Of a stretch of 64,000 nucleotides of DNA, positions 38,237-47,408 are shown one piece after another. The first letter of the stretch is position 1; every line of letters begins with the position of its first letter. The notes under the pieces were generated by a model. That model was given only the letters and a program-made list of their open reading frames with translations. It did no database searches and had not been told where the DNA came from. The position numbers were made by a program, and so were the translations under genes. Source of the stretch: Marinobacter lutaoensis (GTDB lineage Bacteria; Pseudomonadota; Gammaproteobacteria; Pseudomonadales; Oleiphilaceae). The stretch is taken from assembly GCF_001981305.1 (NCBI RefSeq), contig NZ_MSCW01000007.1, positions 124,001 through 188,000 on the forward strand, written 5' to 3'.

Positions 38237-38886
38237 GTTCCCGGGACATCATTCTGCAACGGCTTCGGCAACGCACCGGCGGCCCCCGCACCGTGCCCGA
38301 GTGCGATTTCTCGGTGCTGCAACGCCCGGACTGGAGCACCGCCGAGCGGATCGACCGGTTCCGGCGGGCCATCGAATCCGTGCACGGCGAAGTGCACCTG
38401 TGCCGGGAAACCGACTGGGTCGACCGGCTGGCCGGTCTGCTCCGGGCACGGGGGGCCCGCAACCTGCTGCTGGGCAGGAATCACCCGGTCAGCGAGGCGG
38501 TCCGTGCGTCCACACACCCGGACCTGCCGCCGCTCAGGGTATACGACCGGCCCATCGAGCAATGGCAGCCGGAGCTGTTCAACGACGTAGACGCGGGCCT
38601 GACCAGTACCCGCGGTGGCATCGCCGAGACCGGCTCGCTGATTCTCTGGCCGACGCCGGACGAACCCCGGCTGCTGAGCCTGGTACCGCCCATCCATGTG
38701 GCCGTGCTCTACGCCTCGGAACTCTACCCCACGCTGTACGACGCCATGCACGCCCAGGCCTGGGCCGCTGGCATGCCCACCAACGCTCTGCTAATCTCCG
38801 GGCCCTCGAAGACCGCGGACATCGAGCAGACCCTCGCCTACGGTGTCCACGGCCCCAAGGAACTGATCGTACTGGTTGTGGAATGA
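38233..38886 (+). CDS. lutC: L-lactate oxidation protein LutC
   Basis: 217 aa starting at GTG 38233, which overlaps the lutB stop; the larger open frame upstream is a shadow of lutB. It is a LUD-domain protein with GLTSTRGGIAETGSLIL and PPIHVAVLYASEL, the family markers. It is the third subunit of the lactate oxidation system. It ends with an ATGA overlap into the DMT transporter gene, so that permease may be co-transcribed. Confidence 0.92.
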   Translation: MSSRDIILQRLRQRTGGPRTVPECDFSVLQRPDWSTAERIDRFRRAIESVHGEVHLCRETDWVDRLAGLLRARGARNLLLGRNHPVSEAVRASTHPDLPPLRVYDRPIEQWQPELFNDVDAGLTSTRGGIAETGSLILWPTPDEPRLLSLVPPIHVAVLYASELYPTLYDAMHAQAWAAGMPTNALLISGPSKTADIEQTLAYGVHGPKELIVLVVE

Positions 38887-39803
38887 TCCGAGGCGCTCTG
38901 ATGATCGCCCTGGCCGCCCTGCTCTGGGCGACCACGGGCATCGTGGCCAAATCCCTGTTCACCGGCACCGAACTGCAACCCCTGGCCCTGGGTTTCCTGC
39001 GCCTGGTGGTGGCGCTGCCGTTTTTCTGGCTGCTGATGCAACGCGAACGCCGGCGTCAGGGCCGCACCGTGCGCTGGCGGCGGGGCCGGCTGCTGCCCCT
39101 GGCCGCCCTGGGGCTGTTCCAGGCGTTCTATCAGGGCAGCTACCTGCTGGCGGTGGACCTCACCGGTGCCGGCATCGCCACCCTGATCGCCCTGTGCCTG
39201 CCGCCGGTGCTGGTGGCCCTCCTGGCGGCACCGCTGCTGGGCGAAAAGCCAAGCCTGCTGACCGTGCTGGCGCTGTTCGCCGCCATCGCCGGCACCGCCA
39301 TGCTGGTGCTCAGCGACATGGACACCAGCGGTACCCTGCGCCTGTCCGGCCTGCTGATGGCGCTGCTGGCGGCCATGGTGTACACCGGCTTCACCTTGAC
39401 CAGCCGCTACAGCTCCACCGACACACCGGTCTTTACCACCGCCTTCGTGTGTTTCCTGACGGCGGCCCTGATCCTGCTGCCGGTGGTGGTGCTCAGCGGC
39501 GGCTTCGACGGACTGCGCAGCCTGTCCCTGCGGCACGGGCTGATGGTGGTGTACATCGGAGTGGTGCCCACTTGCATCGGCTATGTGCTGTTCTTCTCGG
39601 GGATGAAAACGACGCCGGCCACGCTGTCGAGCATCATCGTGACCCTGGAGCCGCTGTTCGTGGCGCTGCTGGCGTGGCTGATCCTGGGGGAAGTGCTGGG
39701 GCCGGTGGGCATTGCCGGGGCCCTGATTCTCACCGTGGCGGTGGTGGTGGCGTCCCGGTACGGAGGGCCGTCGGCCGCCGGTACCGTCTCCGGCGGCGAC
39801 TGA
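38883..39803 (+). CDS. EamA-family (DMT superfamily) transporter
   Basis: 306 aa with about ten membrane segments and two EamA repeats, the first beginning MIALAALLWATTGIVAKSLF and the second MALLAAMVYTGFTLTSRYSS. It is a drug/metabolite transporter of unknown substrate that exports or imports small solutes. Translation is coupled to lutC by a 4-base overlap, so a role in lactate or related metabolite transport is possible but not shown. Confidence 0.9.
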   Translation: MIRGALMIALAALLWATTGIVAKSLFTGTELQPLALGFLRLVVALPFFWLLMQRERRRQGRTVRWRRGRLLPLAALGLFQAFYQGSYLLAVDLTGAGIATLIALCLPPVLVALLAAPLLGEKPSLLTVLALFAAIAGTAMLVLSDMDTSGTLRLSGLLMALLAAMVYTGFTLTSRYSSTDTPVFTTAFVCFLTAALILLPVVVLSGGFDGLRSLSLRHGLMVVYIGVVPTCIGYVLFFSGMKTTPATLSSIIVTLEPLFVALLAWLILGEVLGPVGIAGALILTVAVVVASRYGGPSAAGTVSGGD

Positions 39804-39813
39804 GGGCGGCGCG

Positions 39814-40365
39814 TCAGGCGCCGGCCTTGCGCTGTTTTTCCATCATGTCCGGCTGCAGAATCTCGATCCAGTAGCCGTCCGGGTCCCGGATGAACGCCAG
39901 CCCCTTCATCTTGCCGTCGTCCGGTTTCTTCACGAAATCCACGCCCAGCGCCTCGAACCGCTCGCAGGCTGCGTAAACATCGGGCACGGCGATGCCGATG
40001 TGGCCATACCCACGGGGCTCCTCGTTGCCGTTGTGGTAGGCGAAGTCCGCGTCGTCCTCGGTTCCCCAGTTGTGGGTCAGTTCCAGCATCGCCTCGCGGC
40101 CGAAGGTGTAGGTGGTGCGGTGGCCGTCGTCGCTGGGCACCTGCTGGGCCTGCCGGTCATCCAGATAACCGAGGAAGTAGAGGGTGAACTTCATTTCCGG
40201 GAAGTCCAGCTTGCGGATCAGGCGCATGCCCAGGACCCGGGTGTAGAAGTCCAGGGAGCGGGCGGGGTCCTTGATGCGCACCATGGTCTGGTTGAACACG
40301 AACCCCTCGGTCTCGGGCACGGGGTCCTGGTACAGGCCGGGGGCCTCCTCGAAATGCCTGGGCAT
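39814..40365 (-). CDS. gloA: Lactoylglutathione lyase (glyoxalase I)
   Basis: 183 aa from the ATG at 40365, preceded by AAGGAG. It converts the methylglyoxal-glutathione hemithioacetal to lactoylglutathione. Metal ligands visible are Gln in [10 protein letters not shown], Glu in MLELTHNWG, His in YGHIGIAV and Glu in WIEIL. The longer N-terminus and the Gln ligand fit the zinc-type, human-like class rather than the short nickel type of E. coli. It converges on the DMT transporter gene and diverges from the second GntR gene. Confidence 0.93.
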   Translation of the reverse strand: MPRHFEEAPGLYQDPVPETEGFVFNQTMVRIKDPARSLDFYTRVLGMRLIRKLDFPEMKFTLYFLGYLDDRQAQQVPSDDGHRTTYTFGREAMLELTHNWGTEDDADFAYHNGNEEPRGYGHIGIAVPDVYAACERFEALGVDFVKKPDDGKMKGLAFIRDPDGYWIEILQPDMMEKQRKAGA

Positions 40366-40433
40366 GATAAGCTCCTTCTGACTGTCTGACTTCACGTTTT
40401 CTATACCTGTGTGCATTGGCGGGGATTTCAAGT

Positions 40434-41111
40434 ATGGAGTTTCAGGTGCCCAACACCCTGGCGGAACAGATCGCCAACTACCTGGCCGACCGCATCATGA
40501 CCGGCCAGATCCGCCCGGGCGAGCGCATCCAGGAGGCACCGCTGGCGGCGCAGCTGAACGTCAGCCGGGCTTCGGTCAAGGAGGCCCTGTACACCTTGGA
40601 ACGCTGGCACCTGGTCGCCATCACCCCGCGCAAGGGGGCCGCCGCCACTCATCTGGACGCCGAGCACGCCGCCGAACTCTACGATGTCTACATGCACCTG
40701 CTGCTGATGCTCGCCACCCGCCTGTGCGAACGCTGGCGCGAGGCCGACCGGCCCGGGCTGCTGGCGGCCGTGGCCCGGGCCACCGAGCGGATGGCGCGGC
40801 CGGACGCGGACATCGCAGCGGTGGTGGCGGCCAGCTTCGAGGTGATGGACGCCTGCTGTCAGGTGGTGGCCAACCCGTACCTGACCGAAGCCCTGGCCAA
40901 CTTCAAACCGGCGGTCAGCCGGGCCTACTACCTCAGCGCCGACACCTATCGCCAGGGCCTGGAACAGACCCGGCGCTTTTTCCAGCAGCTGCCGGACGCG
41001 GTCCTGGCCCGCGACGCCGAACAAGCCCGGCACCTGATCCGGCGCTTCGCCGAACACCAGAAGGCACTGATCCGCCGGGCCTTGGCTTCCGGGGCCAGTG
41101 TCGCCTCCTGA
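40434..41111 (+). CDS. GntR-family regulator (FCD-type), near gloA
   Basis: 225 aa from the ATG at 40434; a TTG at 40416 is in frame. The winged helix is [20 protein letters not shown] followed by [20 protein letters not shown], and an FCD-like helical domain follows. It is divergent from gloA with a 68-base gap, so it may control that gene or itself. Ligand unknown. Confidence 0.85.
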   Translation: MEFQVPNTLAEQIANYLADRIMTGQIRPGERIQEAPLAAQLNVSRASVKEALYTLERWHLVAITPRKGAAATHLDAEHAAELYDVYMHLLLMLATRLCERWREADRPGLLAAVARATERMARPDADIAAVVAASFEVMDACCQVVANPYLTEALANFKPAVSRAYYLSADTYRQGLEQTRRFFQQLPDAVLARDAEQARHLIRRFAEHQKALIRRALASGASVAS

Positions 41112-41237
41112 GACAGGCTGTGACCCGACGCACAGAACCGTCCCGGCAACCCCGCTACTGTCACATCGTGTAACACTTCCGCAGCCGGGTCCAGGATGTC
41201 CCTGCGGGACCACGCAAGAACAACCGGGACAACAACA

Positions 41238-42233
41238 ATGAACCGAGCACCGTACCTCGGGGCGCTGGCGCTGCTGCTCTCCCTGCCCCTGCCCGGCCGG
41301 GCCGAACTTCGGGCCCTGGACGATCCGGGCCTTGCCGAAATTACCGGCCAGGGCGGCGTCACTCTGGAGCTGGAAACCCGCCTGACCCTGGACCGGCTCA
41401 CCTGGACCGACGAGGGCGCCCTGAGCGTCAACGGCCTGAGGCTGTCCGGCCCGGGCGACACCTCGCTGGACAACCTGAAAATCACCGTGGACCTGGCCGG
41501 CGATGGCGAGGTACTCAGCCACGGCTTCTCCGAGATTGCCCGGCGGGCGGCGGCCGGCCAGCTGGATACGGCCGACCCGGACGTGGCCGCCGCGCTCGCG
41601 GAGTACGCCCTGCCCGGCGGCTTCGGACGCGCCTTCGGCGCCGGCGACTTGGTGCTGCATCTCGGCGCCATCGACTACGGCGATCCGACCCGTCTGGCCG
41701 ACTTTCTGCGGGCAGTGGACTTCGAACTGGCCATGGACCGCGTCGTCACCGCCGGCACCGAGGGCAACACCGACCTGTTCTCGGACGTGCTGTTGCAGGG
41801 CTACCTCGGCCCCACCGACTTGGTGGTGCGCAACCGGGCCAGCCAGACCCGAACCCTGGCCAACGGCAACCAGGTCTCCGGCGCCGAGCTGGAACTGGAC
41901 ACCCACTTCGAGATCAGCGACGGCCACCTGAACTGGGATGCCGCGGACCTGATTCTGCTGTTCAACTTCGCCGCCGTCCGCATCGAGGGTCTGCAGATCC
42001 ACAACCGCCGGGGCGACGACACCCTCGGCCACTTCGGCATGGCCCACGCCACCGCGAAGCTGTCCCGGGGCACCAGCGCCGTTTCCGGCCACGACGGCCT
42101 GTCGGTGCACGAGGTGGAATTCCGGGGCGACATCGACATGCCGGTGTTCAAGGTCGGCGGCACCAGCATCGGTAACGTGCAGTTCACCGACTTCGCCATC
42201 ACCGACACCACAATGATGGTCTACGGCCACTAG
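41238..42233 (+). CDS. Secreted protein with DUF6160-like N-terminus
   Basis: 331 aa from the ATG at 41238, giving the signal peptide MNRAPYLGALALLLSLPLPG. The mature start, AELRALDDPGLAEITGQGG followed by VTLELETR, matches the N-terminal motif of DUF6160/FilA-type surface proteins. The rest is beta-rich with repeated VNGLRL / IEGLQIHNRRGD segments, suggesting a beta-solenoid or surface-exposed fold. Its role is unknown. The 126 bases before it contain no recognisable promoter element. Confidence 0.7.
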   Translation: MNRAPYLGALALLLSLPLPGRAELRALDDPGLAEITGQGGVTLELETRLTLDRLTWTDEGALSVNGLRLSGPGDTSLDNLKITVDLAGDGEVLSHGFSEIARRAAAGQLDTADPDVAAALAEYALPGGFGRAFGAGDLVLHLGAIDYGDPTRLADFLRAVDFELAMDRVVTAGTEGNTDLFSDVLLQGYLGPTDLVVRNRASQTRTLANGNQVSGAELELDTHFEISDGHLNWDAADLILLFNFAAVRIEGLQIHNRRGDDTLGHFGMAHATAKLSRGTSAVSGHDGLSVHEVEFRGDIDMPVFKVGGTSIGNVQFTDFAITDTTMMVYGH

Positions 42234-42306
42234 GTGACCGAAGGGTCACTGGACAAGCCCGGGCACCTACCCTGTAAACTGCCCGTCAAACTGTGACGGG
42301 CATTCC

Positions 42307-43365
42307 ATGACTGACCGATTCGACACGGAAGGCGGGCGCCGGAGCTCCTGGCGCCGACTGGCGGCCTTTGGCCTGTTGTTTGTGCTGCTGACCAGCGCGG
42401 GCCTTTACACCGTTTACCACCGGTTTGCCGGCCGAACCCTGACCTTCGATGACCGGCTGCTGCAACCGGGCACCCTGCTGGCGTTGCTGGCCCTGCTGCT
42501 GGTGTATTTCCTGGCGGATGGGCTGCGCCTCCACTTCACCCTGCGCGCCCTCGGTCATCGCCTGCCGTTCCGGGCCATGGTCCGGCTGGTGTTCATCAAT
42601 CTGTTCGTCTCCAACGTCACCCCCATGGCCACCGGAGGCGGCTTCGCCCAGGTTTGGTACCTGGCCCGCCACGGCGTGCCGGTGGGCCGGGCCACGGCGG
42701 CCACCACCATCCGCACCGTGCTGGCGGTGGCGTTCATCTTTTCCCTGACCCCGCTGTTCCTGTTCACCCTCAAGGCCCTGGAACGGACCTCGATCTCACA
42801 CCAGGTGGGGCTGGCGCTGGCGGTGTTCATCACCCTGTACCTCGGTTTCTTCACCGTGCTGCTGCTGCGTACCCGCTGGCTGGTCACGCCCCTGAGCCGC
42901 CTGCTGACCGGCCTGCGCCGGCTGCACCTGATCAGCGCGCGGCGTCATGACCGCTGGCAGTTCAGGTGCCGGCGCGAAGTGCTGCGCTTCGCCGCCAGCT
43001 TCCGCGACTATCTGAAAGGCCGGCCCCGGTACGTGCTGCTGTCGATCCTGTGCACCGCCGTTTTCCTGCTGGCGCTGTTCAGCTTTCCGGCGTTGCTGAT
43101 GCACAGCCTGGGCTATCCGGTGGACTACCTGTCGACCCTGGGGCTGCTGGTGGTCACCACCTTCATCATGTACTTCTCGCCCACGCCGGGCGCCTCGGGC
43201 ATCTCGGAGGGGGTGTTCGGCAGCTTCTTCCGGGGGCTGCTCTCCGGCAACCACCTGCTGCTGGTCACCTTGGCCTGGCGCTTCCTGACCATCTATCTGG
43301 GCATGGTCATCGGCCTGTTCGTTCTGCAACGGGAGCTGACCCGAACGCCAAGGAGAAGCGAATGA
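42307..43365 (+). CDS. Lysylphosphatidylglycerol synthase TM-region / flippase-like membrane protein
   Basis: 352 aa with eight or so membrane segments and the family motifs NVTPMATGGGFAQVWYLARH and SPTPGASGISEGVFGSFF. The family (UPF0104, AglD-like) includes the flippase part of MprF and archaeal or bacterial lipid-carrier proteins. It ends with an ATGA overlap into the phosphoesterase-glycosyltransferase gene, which supports a common role in making or moving a glycolipid. Confidence 0.9.
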   Translation: MTDRFDTEGGRRSSWRRLAAFGLLFVLLTSAGLYTVYHRFAGRTLTFDDRLLQPGTLLALLALLLVYFLADGLRLHFTLRALGHRLPFRAMVRLVFINLFVSNVTPMATGGGFAQVWYLARHGVPVGRATAATTIRTVLAVAFIFSLTPLFLFTLKALERTSISHQVGLALAVFITLYLGFFTVLLLRTRWLVTPLSRLLTGLRRLHLISARRHDRWQFRCRREVLRFAASFRDYLKGRPRYVLLSILCTAVFLLALFSFPALLMHSLGYPVDYLSTLGLLVVTTFIMYFSPTPGASGISEGVFGSFFRGLLSGNHLLLVTLAWRFLTIYLGMVIGLFVLQRELTRTPRRSE

Positions 43366-45623
43366 CGCTCCGCAACCCGCTCAAGCTGCTGTTCTATCTC
43401 AGCCTGACGGTGGTCGTACTGCTGGTGGGGTACAAAGCCTACCTCAACCTGTTCCTGGAAGACTTCAGCAGCGTCCACAGCCAGCAGGTGGAGGCCATCT
43501 ACCAGCGCGTCAAACCCGGCGAGCCGGTCAGCTTCGCGGTGGTCGGCAACATCAACAACTCCATCGGCGTGTTTGAAGATCGCATCGTGCCGGCGCTCAA
43601 CCGCTCCGGCGTGGATTTCATGGTTTCCGCCGGCAACGCGGTCAGTGGCGGGGGCGAGGACAAGTACCGGGCCCTTTACGGCACCCTGAGTCACTTGGAG
43701 ATTCCCTACCTGCTGACCTTCGGCCCCCACGAATACGAGGATTTCGGCAGCTTCCGCTTCTACGACCACTTCGGGCCCCATTTCTACAGCGTCCGCACCG
43801 GCAATGTTCGCCTGATCTTCCTGGACAGCACCGGCAAGACGCCGTGGCGCTGGCAGATCCGCTGGCTCGACGATCTGCTCAACCAGGACACCAGCAACGC
43901 CCGCATCCTGTTCATCGGCCATCCGCCACTCCGGCCACACCAGGACCCGCTGTTCGACCAGGAGGACGACTACCTGCAACCCGCCGCCTTCCGGGACGCC
44001 CTGCTCGACACCATTGCCGCCCACGACATCGACCTGGTGTTTTCCGCCAACCTCGCCACCTATTCGGAACAGGCGCGGGGCAGCACCCGTTTCATCACCA
44101 CCGGCGGCGCCGGTGGCCTGGTGCTGAACAACGACACCAGCTTCTACCACTACGTGCGGGTGGACGTCAGCCCGGACGGCGAGGTCAAACACACCCTGGA
44201 GCGACTGCCCATCGGCCAGCATCCGGTGCTCAAGACTCTGGAGAGCCTGTGGTTCTTCATCTATTCCCTGTTCTACACCGGCTATCTGAATTTCCTGCTG
44301 CTGGTGGCGGCCTTTACCGCGCTGACCATCAAGCTCTACCAGGTGATCTTCATCGGCCGGGACTACTATCCGGACTACGACCTGGACCCCACCCCCTGGC
44401 TGGAACGCCCCCTACGGGTCGCCCTGTTCACCAACAACTACCTGCCGTTCATCGGCGGCGTCCCCATTTCCATCGAACGCCTACGGCGCGGCCTGTCCGG
44501 GCTGGGCGACTCGACCCTGGTGGTGGCCCCCAGCTACCGGGATCAGCCTCGGCAGGAGGACCAGGTGCTGCGCGTCCCCTCGCTGCTGGCGATGGGACAG
44601 AACCGGGAATTCCGGCTGGCCAACATTTTCCTGGCCCGCATCCGGCACCGGGTCCGGGCCTTCCGCCCCGATCTGATCCACGTCCACCACCCGTTCTGGC
44701 TCGGCAGCCTGGGCGTGTTCCTGGCCCGCAGGCTGAAGGTGCCGGTGGTGTACACCTACCACACCCGCCTGGAGCACTACGCCCACTTCGTGCCGCTGCC
44801 CGGCCTGCTGTTCCGCAACCTGATTTCCCATGCCCTGATCAAGCGCTTTGCCAATCGCTGTGACGCGGTGATCGTGCCCACCTACTCCACCGAGGAGTAC
44901 CTGCGCATGATCGGGGTGAAGACGCCCACCTTCGTCCAGCCCACCGGCATCGAGTACCAGCGGTTCCAGTCGGTGGACCCGGCCGAGGTGGACCGGCTGC
45001 GGCGGAAGCTCGGCCTGGGCGGGGAACGGGTACTGGTCAGTGTGTCGCGCCTGTCCAATGAAAAGAACATCGATTTCATGATCGAGGCGCTGCACCGCCT
45101 GCGTCAGGTCAGCGACCGGCCGTTCCGGTTCCTGATGATCGGCGACGGGCACCAGCGCGAGCGCCTGCAGGCCAGGATTGACCAGCTCGGACTGCAGCGC
45201 CAGGTGACCCTGGTGGGTGCCGTGCCGCCGGAGGACATGGCCCTGTGGTACCACCTGGGTGATCTGTTCCTGTTTGCCTCCAAGTCCGAAACTCAGGGCA
45301 TGGTGATCCTGGAGGCGATGGCCGCCGGCCTGCCGGTGGTGGCGGTGCGTTCCAGCGGCATCGACGACGTGGTGCGCCATGGCTTCAACGGCTTCAAGAC
45401 ACCGGAGAAGCAGGATCTGTGGCTGCGGGAGGTGCAGCGGCTGCTGGAAGACGACGCACTGCGCCAGCGGCTGTCGCGCCAGGCCCTGGCGTTCGCCGCC
45501 GACTACTCGGTGGAACAGTTCGCCCGCGATGTCCGGGACATCTACGCCAACACCCTGGCGCTGTGGCAGAAGAAGCGCCAACGGGAAGCCCGGCCGTTTT
45601 CACCGGAGCACAGATCCGGCTAG
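43362..45623 (+). CDS. Fusion of a degenerate calcineurin-like phosphoesterase and a GT4 glycosyltransferase, 753 aa
   Basis: A membrane segment at ~9-28 precedes a phosphoesterase fold of ~260 residues, a second hydrophobic segment lies near 296-326, and a GT4-type glycosyltransferase extends from ~350. In the phosphoesterase part the metal-ligand motifs are altered: VVGNINNS replaces GDxH, SAGNAVSGG replaces GD, FGPHEYE replaces GNHE, and FSANLATY replaces GHxH; only GHPP remains. It is therefore probably not catalytic. The GT4 part keeps an FIGGVPISIERL loop and the E-x7-E region SETQGMVILEAMAAGLP. Its acceptor may be a diacylglycerol or another glycolipid. Confidence 0.85.
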   Translation: MTLRNPLKLLFYLSLTVVVLLVGYKAYLNLFLEDFSSVHSQQVEAIYQRVKPGEPVSFAVVGNINNSIGVFEDRIVPALNRSGVDFMVSAGNAVSGGGEDKYRALYGTLSHLEIPYLLTFGPHEYEDFGSFRFYDHFGPHFYSVRTGNVRLIFLDSTGKTPWRWQIRWLDDLLNQDTSNARILFIGHPPLRPHQDPLFDQEDDYLQPAAFRDALLDTIAAHDIDLVFSANLATYSEQARGSTRFITTGGAGGLVLNNDTSFYHYVRVDVSPDGEVKHTLERLPIGQHPVLKTLESLWFFIYSLFYTGYLNFLLLVAAFTALTIKLYQVIFIGRDYYPDYDLDPTPWLERPLRVALFTNNYLPFIGGVPISIERLRRGLSGLGDSTLVVAPSYRDQPRQEDQVLRVPSLLAMGQNREFRLANIFLARIRHRVRAFRPDLIHVHHPFWLGSLGVFLARRLKVPVVYTYHTRLEHYAHFVPLPGLLFRNLISHALIKRFANRCDAVIVPTYSTEEYLRMIGVKTPTFVQPTGIEYQRFQSVDPAEVDRLRRKLGLGGERVLVSVSRLSNEKNIDFMIEALHRLRQVSDRPFRFLMIGDGHQRERLQARIDQLGLQRQVTLVGAVPPEDMALWYHLGDLFLFASKSETQGMVILEAMAAGLPVVAVRSSGIDDVVRHGFNGFKTPEKQDLWLREVQRLLEDDALRQRLSRQALAFAADYSVEQFARDVRDIYANTLALWQKKRQREARPFSPEHRSG

Positions 45624-45685
45624 ACTGATGACACGTACTCAGCCCAGTACCCACAGACACAACGAATCACACAGGGAGAGATCTC

Positions 45686-46633
45686 GTGAGCGGCATTCCC
45701 GTCGGCATCAGCACCTGCCTGCTGGGCAGGGAGGTTCGCCACGATGGCGGCCACAAGCATTCCCGTTACTGTACGCAGGTGCTGTCCCGGCACTTTGACT
45801 TCCACCCGGTCTGCCCCGAGCTGGAGGCCGGCCTCGGCGTGCCCCGGCCGGCCATCCACCTGCGCCGGTTCTCGGACGGCCTCCGGGTGGTCGAAACCCG
45901 GGGACAAGCCGACCACACCGACGCCCTGAAGGCCCTGATCGATCGGGTGTTGCCAGACCTGGCCCATCTGCGCGGCTACATCCTGATGGCCAAGTCCCCC
46001 TCCTGCGGCATGGAACGGATCAAGGTGCACAACGAGCAGGGGCAACTGCTGAATCGGGACGGCCGGGGCCTGTTCGCCGACGCCCTGATGCGCGCCTACC
46101 CGCTGATGCCGGTGGAGGAGGAAGGACGGCTGCACGACAGTGGCCTGCGCGAGAATTTCATCGAACGGGTGTTCGCCTATGACGACTGGCTGCAAAACGT
46201 GGCCGGCGACCGGCTCAGCCCCCAGGCACTGATCGAATTCCACAGCCGCCACAAGTTCCAGCTGCTGGCGCACTCGGAGCCGATCTACCGGCAGCTGGGG
46301 CCGCTGCTCGCGGACCTTCGGTCGGCGCCGCTGGAGGACATCGCCCGGCGGTACATCGAGGGCTTCATGACGGCGATGCGCCAACCCGTCAGCCGCGGCT
46401 CCCACGTGAACGCCATGCTGCACCTGCTGGGTTACCTGAAAGGTTCGATGCCGGCGGAGGACAAGCAGGTTCTGCTGGAGCAGCTGGACGCCTACCGGCG
46501 CGGTGAGGTGCCGCTGGTGGTGCCCATGACCCTGCTGCGCCTGGCGCAGCGCCGGGAACCGGTGGACTACCTGCACATTCAGAAATACCTGGCCCCCTAC
46601 CCGGACGAGCTGGGGCTCAGGAACCACGTTTGA
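45686..46633 (+). CDS. DUF523 plus DUF1722 protein (YbgA-type)
   Basis: 315 aa starting at GTG 45686 with GGGAG before it. Residues ~1-150 are DUF523 with VGISTCLLGREVRHDGGHK, a PVCPELEAGLG motif and SPSCGMERIK, whose cysteines could bind metal. Residues ~190-310 are DUF1722 (LAHSEPIYRQLGPLLADL). The fused family is found with photolyase and light or stress genes in many proteobacteria. No such partner is adjacent here and its activity is unknown. Confidence 0.88.
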   Translation: MSGIPVGISTCLLGREVRHDGGHKHSRYCTQVLSRHFDFHPVCPELEAGLGVPRPAIHLRRFSDGLRVVETRGQADHTDALKALIDRVLPDLAHLRGYILMAKSPSCGMERIKVHNEQGQLLNRDGRGLFADALMRAYPLMPVEEEGRLHDSGLRENFIERVFAYDDWLQNVAGDRLSPQALIEFHSRHKFQLLAHSEPIYRQLGPLLADLRSAPLEDIARRYIEGFMTAMRQPVSRGSHVNAMLHLLGYLKGSMPAEDKQVLLEQLDAYRRGEVPLVVPMTLLRLAQRREPVDYLHIQKYLAPYPDELGLRNHV

Positions 46634-46647
46634 GCCCCGGCGGGGGG

Positions 46648-47379
46648 TCAGAATCCGTACAGCAGGGACAGCGACGTTTCGGTATCGGTCTTTTCCGTGC
46701 CCTCGGGTGCGTCCGAGACGTGTTTCACCCGGAACGCCGCCTTCATCGACAGGGTACCGACGATGGTGGCCTGCAGTGCCGTTTCCGACTGGCTGATGGT
46801 GTTGTGCTCGTCCAGCCCGACTTCCGTGCTCAGCTTCTGGCGGAACAGGGCGGACTCGGACAGGGCGTAATCGAACTGCGCCGCCAGCCGGGCAATGGCC
46901 TCCTTCTCGACATCATCACCCTCGTCGTTGGCGTCCTGCAGCTTGTTGTAGCGGTAACCCAGACCGCCGGACAGGTCCAGAAACGAACGTTCCCCCAGCT
47001 GCCAAACCCGCTGGCCATAACCGGTGCTGACGGACGACTCGTAGTCGTAGCCGGAGAAGCGGTCATCCTCGTAGGCGCCGCGCACGAACCAGTAGCGTTC
47101 ATCGTCGAACTTGTAGTCGGTTTCCAGCGCCGCCTGGTACTCCTCGGCGGAAGTCTCGCCGTCCGACTTGGTGTACTTGGACTTGAAATCGCCGGAGTGA
47201 CGCCAGGCCTCGGTTTCCCGCACCAGCCCGAGGCGCCCGTTCATCTGGGTTTCCTCGGTGTTGCCGGAGCTGATCAGCACCCCCAGTTCGGCTTCCCCTT
47301 TCCAGTTTTCGCTTTCCTGAGCCTGAGCCATGGGCGCCAAGGCCAGACACGCAATCACCAGTGGTTTCCTGATCACCAT
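46648..47379 (-). CDS. DUF481 outer membrane protein (YdiY-like)
   Basis: 243 aa from the ATG at 47379 with GAGGAG before it. The signal peptide is KPLVIACLALAPMAQAQES. The mature part has alternating beta strands (GEAELGVLISSGNTEETQMN, TEVGLDEHNTISQSETALQA) ending in LSLLYGF, a typical C-terminal aromatic of outer membrane barrels. DUF481 proteins often respond to salt or alkali stress, but their function is not established. Confidence 0.9.
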   Translation of the reverse strand: MVIRKPLVIACLALAPMAQAQESENWKGEAELGVLISSGNTEETQMNGRLGLVRETEAWRHSGDFKSKYTKSDGETSAEEYQAALETDYKFDDERYWFVRGAYEDDRFSGYDYESSVSTGYGQRVWQLGERSFLDLSGGLGYRYNKLQDANDEGDDVEKEAIARLAAQFDYALSESALFRQKLSTEVGLDEHNTISQSETALQATIVGTLSMKAAFRVKHVSDAPEGTEKTDTETSLSLLYGF

Positions 47380-47408
47380 GGTTACTCCTCGCTTGCTTGC
47401 TGGGTTGA

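Noticed and set aside
41112..41237. Cobalamin-like riboswitch or GGA element before the DUF6160-like gene
   Set aside because: Only isolated blocks such as CCAGGATG are seen; no conserved core or repeated hairpin loops could be built.
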